DNA of 64,000 nucleotides from JAFLCL01 sp039809495 (lineage in GTDB: Bacteria > Myxococcota_A > Polyangia > Polyangiales > Sandaracinaceae), in NCBI GenBank assembly GCA_039809495.1, contig JBDHVC010000015.1:1-64000 (forward strand). Direction: 5' to 3'. Position numbers and translations under genes: made by a program. Positions within the stretch are counted from its first letter, which is position 1. Each line of letters opens with the position of its first letter. Positions 63,665 through 64,000 of this stretch are shown here, in pieces. The notes beneath the pieces are model-generated. The model was given only the letters and a program-made list of their open reading frames with translations, was not told the DNA's origin and did not search any database.

Positions 63665-64000
63665 CTAGAACACGAGGCCGAGCCGGAGCCGCGCCATGCC
63701 GACCTCGCTCATCCGCACGTCGCGCTCGTCGTCGAACGCCCCGCCAGGGAAGAGGACGCCGCCCTCGATCCCGAGCTCGAGGCGCACGTCGTCCGCGAGC
63801 GGGACGTAGCCGTTGACGGCCGCGTCGACCTCGACGCCGAGGTCGCGGCGCGAGGGATCGCCTCCTCGGTAGTTCGCGGCGCGCCCGAACGCGCCCTGCC
63901 GGTAGGGATCGACGACGTCGGCGGAGGCCCACGCGATGACGGAGCCCAGGCGGACGTCGAGCTCGGGGATCGGGCGGAAGATCGCGTAGGGGAAGAGGTA
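63665..64000 (-). CDS. outer-membrane beta-barrel protein, C-terminal part (partial)
   Basis: The last 111 codons of a gene that continues beyond the window. The sequence alternates hydrophobic and polar residues in strand-sized blocks and ends in LRLGLVF: a terminal Phe is the usual outer-membrane insertion signal for the BAM machine. It contains FGRAANYRGGDPSRRDLGVE and DDVRLELGIEGGVLFPG, which suggest a myxobacterial-type barrel of unknown function. The TAG stop is at 63667-63665. What it transports, if anything, cannot be judged from this fragment. Confidence 0.7.
   Translation of the reverse strand, partial: YLFPYAIFRPIPELDVRLGSVIAWASADVVDPYRQGAFGRAANYRGGDPSRRDLGVEVDAAVNGYVPLADDVRLELGIEGGVLFPGGAFDDERDVRMSEVGMARLRLGLVF

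Overview
This is a high-GC bacterial chromosome segment that looks myxobacterial (phylum Myxococcota, probably near Polyangiales/Sandaracinaceae). That placement is an inference. It rests on very GC-rich third codon positions, a Hanks kinase with the HRDVSPQN catalytic loop typical of these bacteria, many Cys-rich or Asp/Ala-linker lipoproteins, and frequent GTG/TTG starts. I see no prophage, insertion sequence, CRISPR array or rRNA.

Region 1 (1-12644, + strand) is the classic translation/transcription block: tail of tuf, rpmG, tRNA-Trp, secE, nusG, rplK, rplA, rplJ, rplL, rpoB, rpoC. An intrinsic terminator with a T6 tract lies between nusG and rplK, and a hairpin lies between rplL and rpoB. 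After rpoC comes a 327-base non-coding stretch rich in hairpins. Its first ~125 bases recur at 20858-20984 with compensatory changes in one stem.

Region 2 (12972-27009, + strand): a POT peptide transporter, an unknown membrane protein, secA, a protein with a TonB-like N-terminus, pgeF, a MoxR-type AAA+ ATPase with a CoxE-type VWA partner, and an overlapping trio of methyltransferase, geranylgeranyl-reductase-like flavoprotein and DsbA-like lipoprotein.

Region 3 (27020-32501, mostly - strand): a PilZ protein, a 29-Cys lipoprotein, a metallophosphoesterase, a small holin-like membrane protein (+), two tandem CAP-domain lipoproteins and ahcY. Region 4 (32696-36631, +): an ABC-F ATPase and a Ser/Thr kinase.

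Region 5 (60791 down to 36615, - strand) is a long co-directional run. In transcription order it holds an ABC-F ATPase, an unknown protein, a phosphodiester-glycosidase-like lipoprotein, a double-domain sulfotransferase followed one base later by an ABC exporter, an unknown membrane protein, then psd and a methyltransferase joined by ATGA. Next come a hydrolase, a degenerate lipoamide-dehydrogenase-like flavoprotein and a YbjN-like protein, also joined by ATGA overlaps, then dnaX, an IgGFc-binding-type lipoprotein, a DUF1517-like protein, a pre-peptidase-domain lipoprotein and an amino-acid permease. Region 6 holds murJ (+), an SDR epimerase (-) and the 3' end of an outer-membrane barrel gene (-).

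Points most worth a second look: the paired structured element after rpoC and after the TonB-like gene; a GC-rich motif starting at the stop codon of at least five genes; many genes whose start codon sits where +1 of a -10 box would fall (leaderless mRNAs); a flavoprotein that has lost both the redox cysteines and the catalytic His-Glu pair; and the fused double sulfotransferase next to an exporter.
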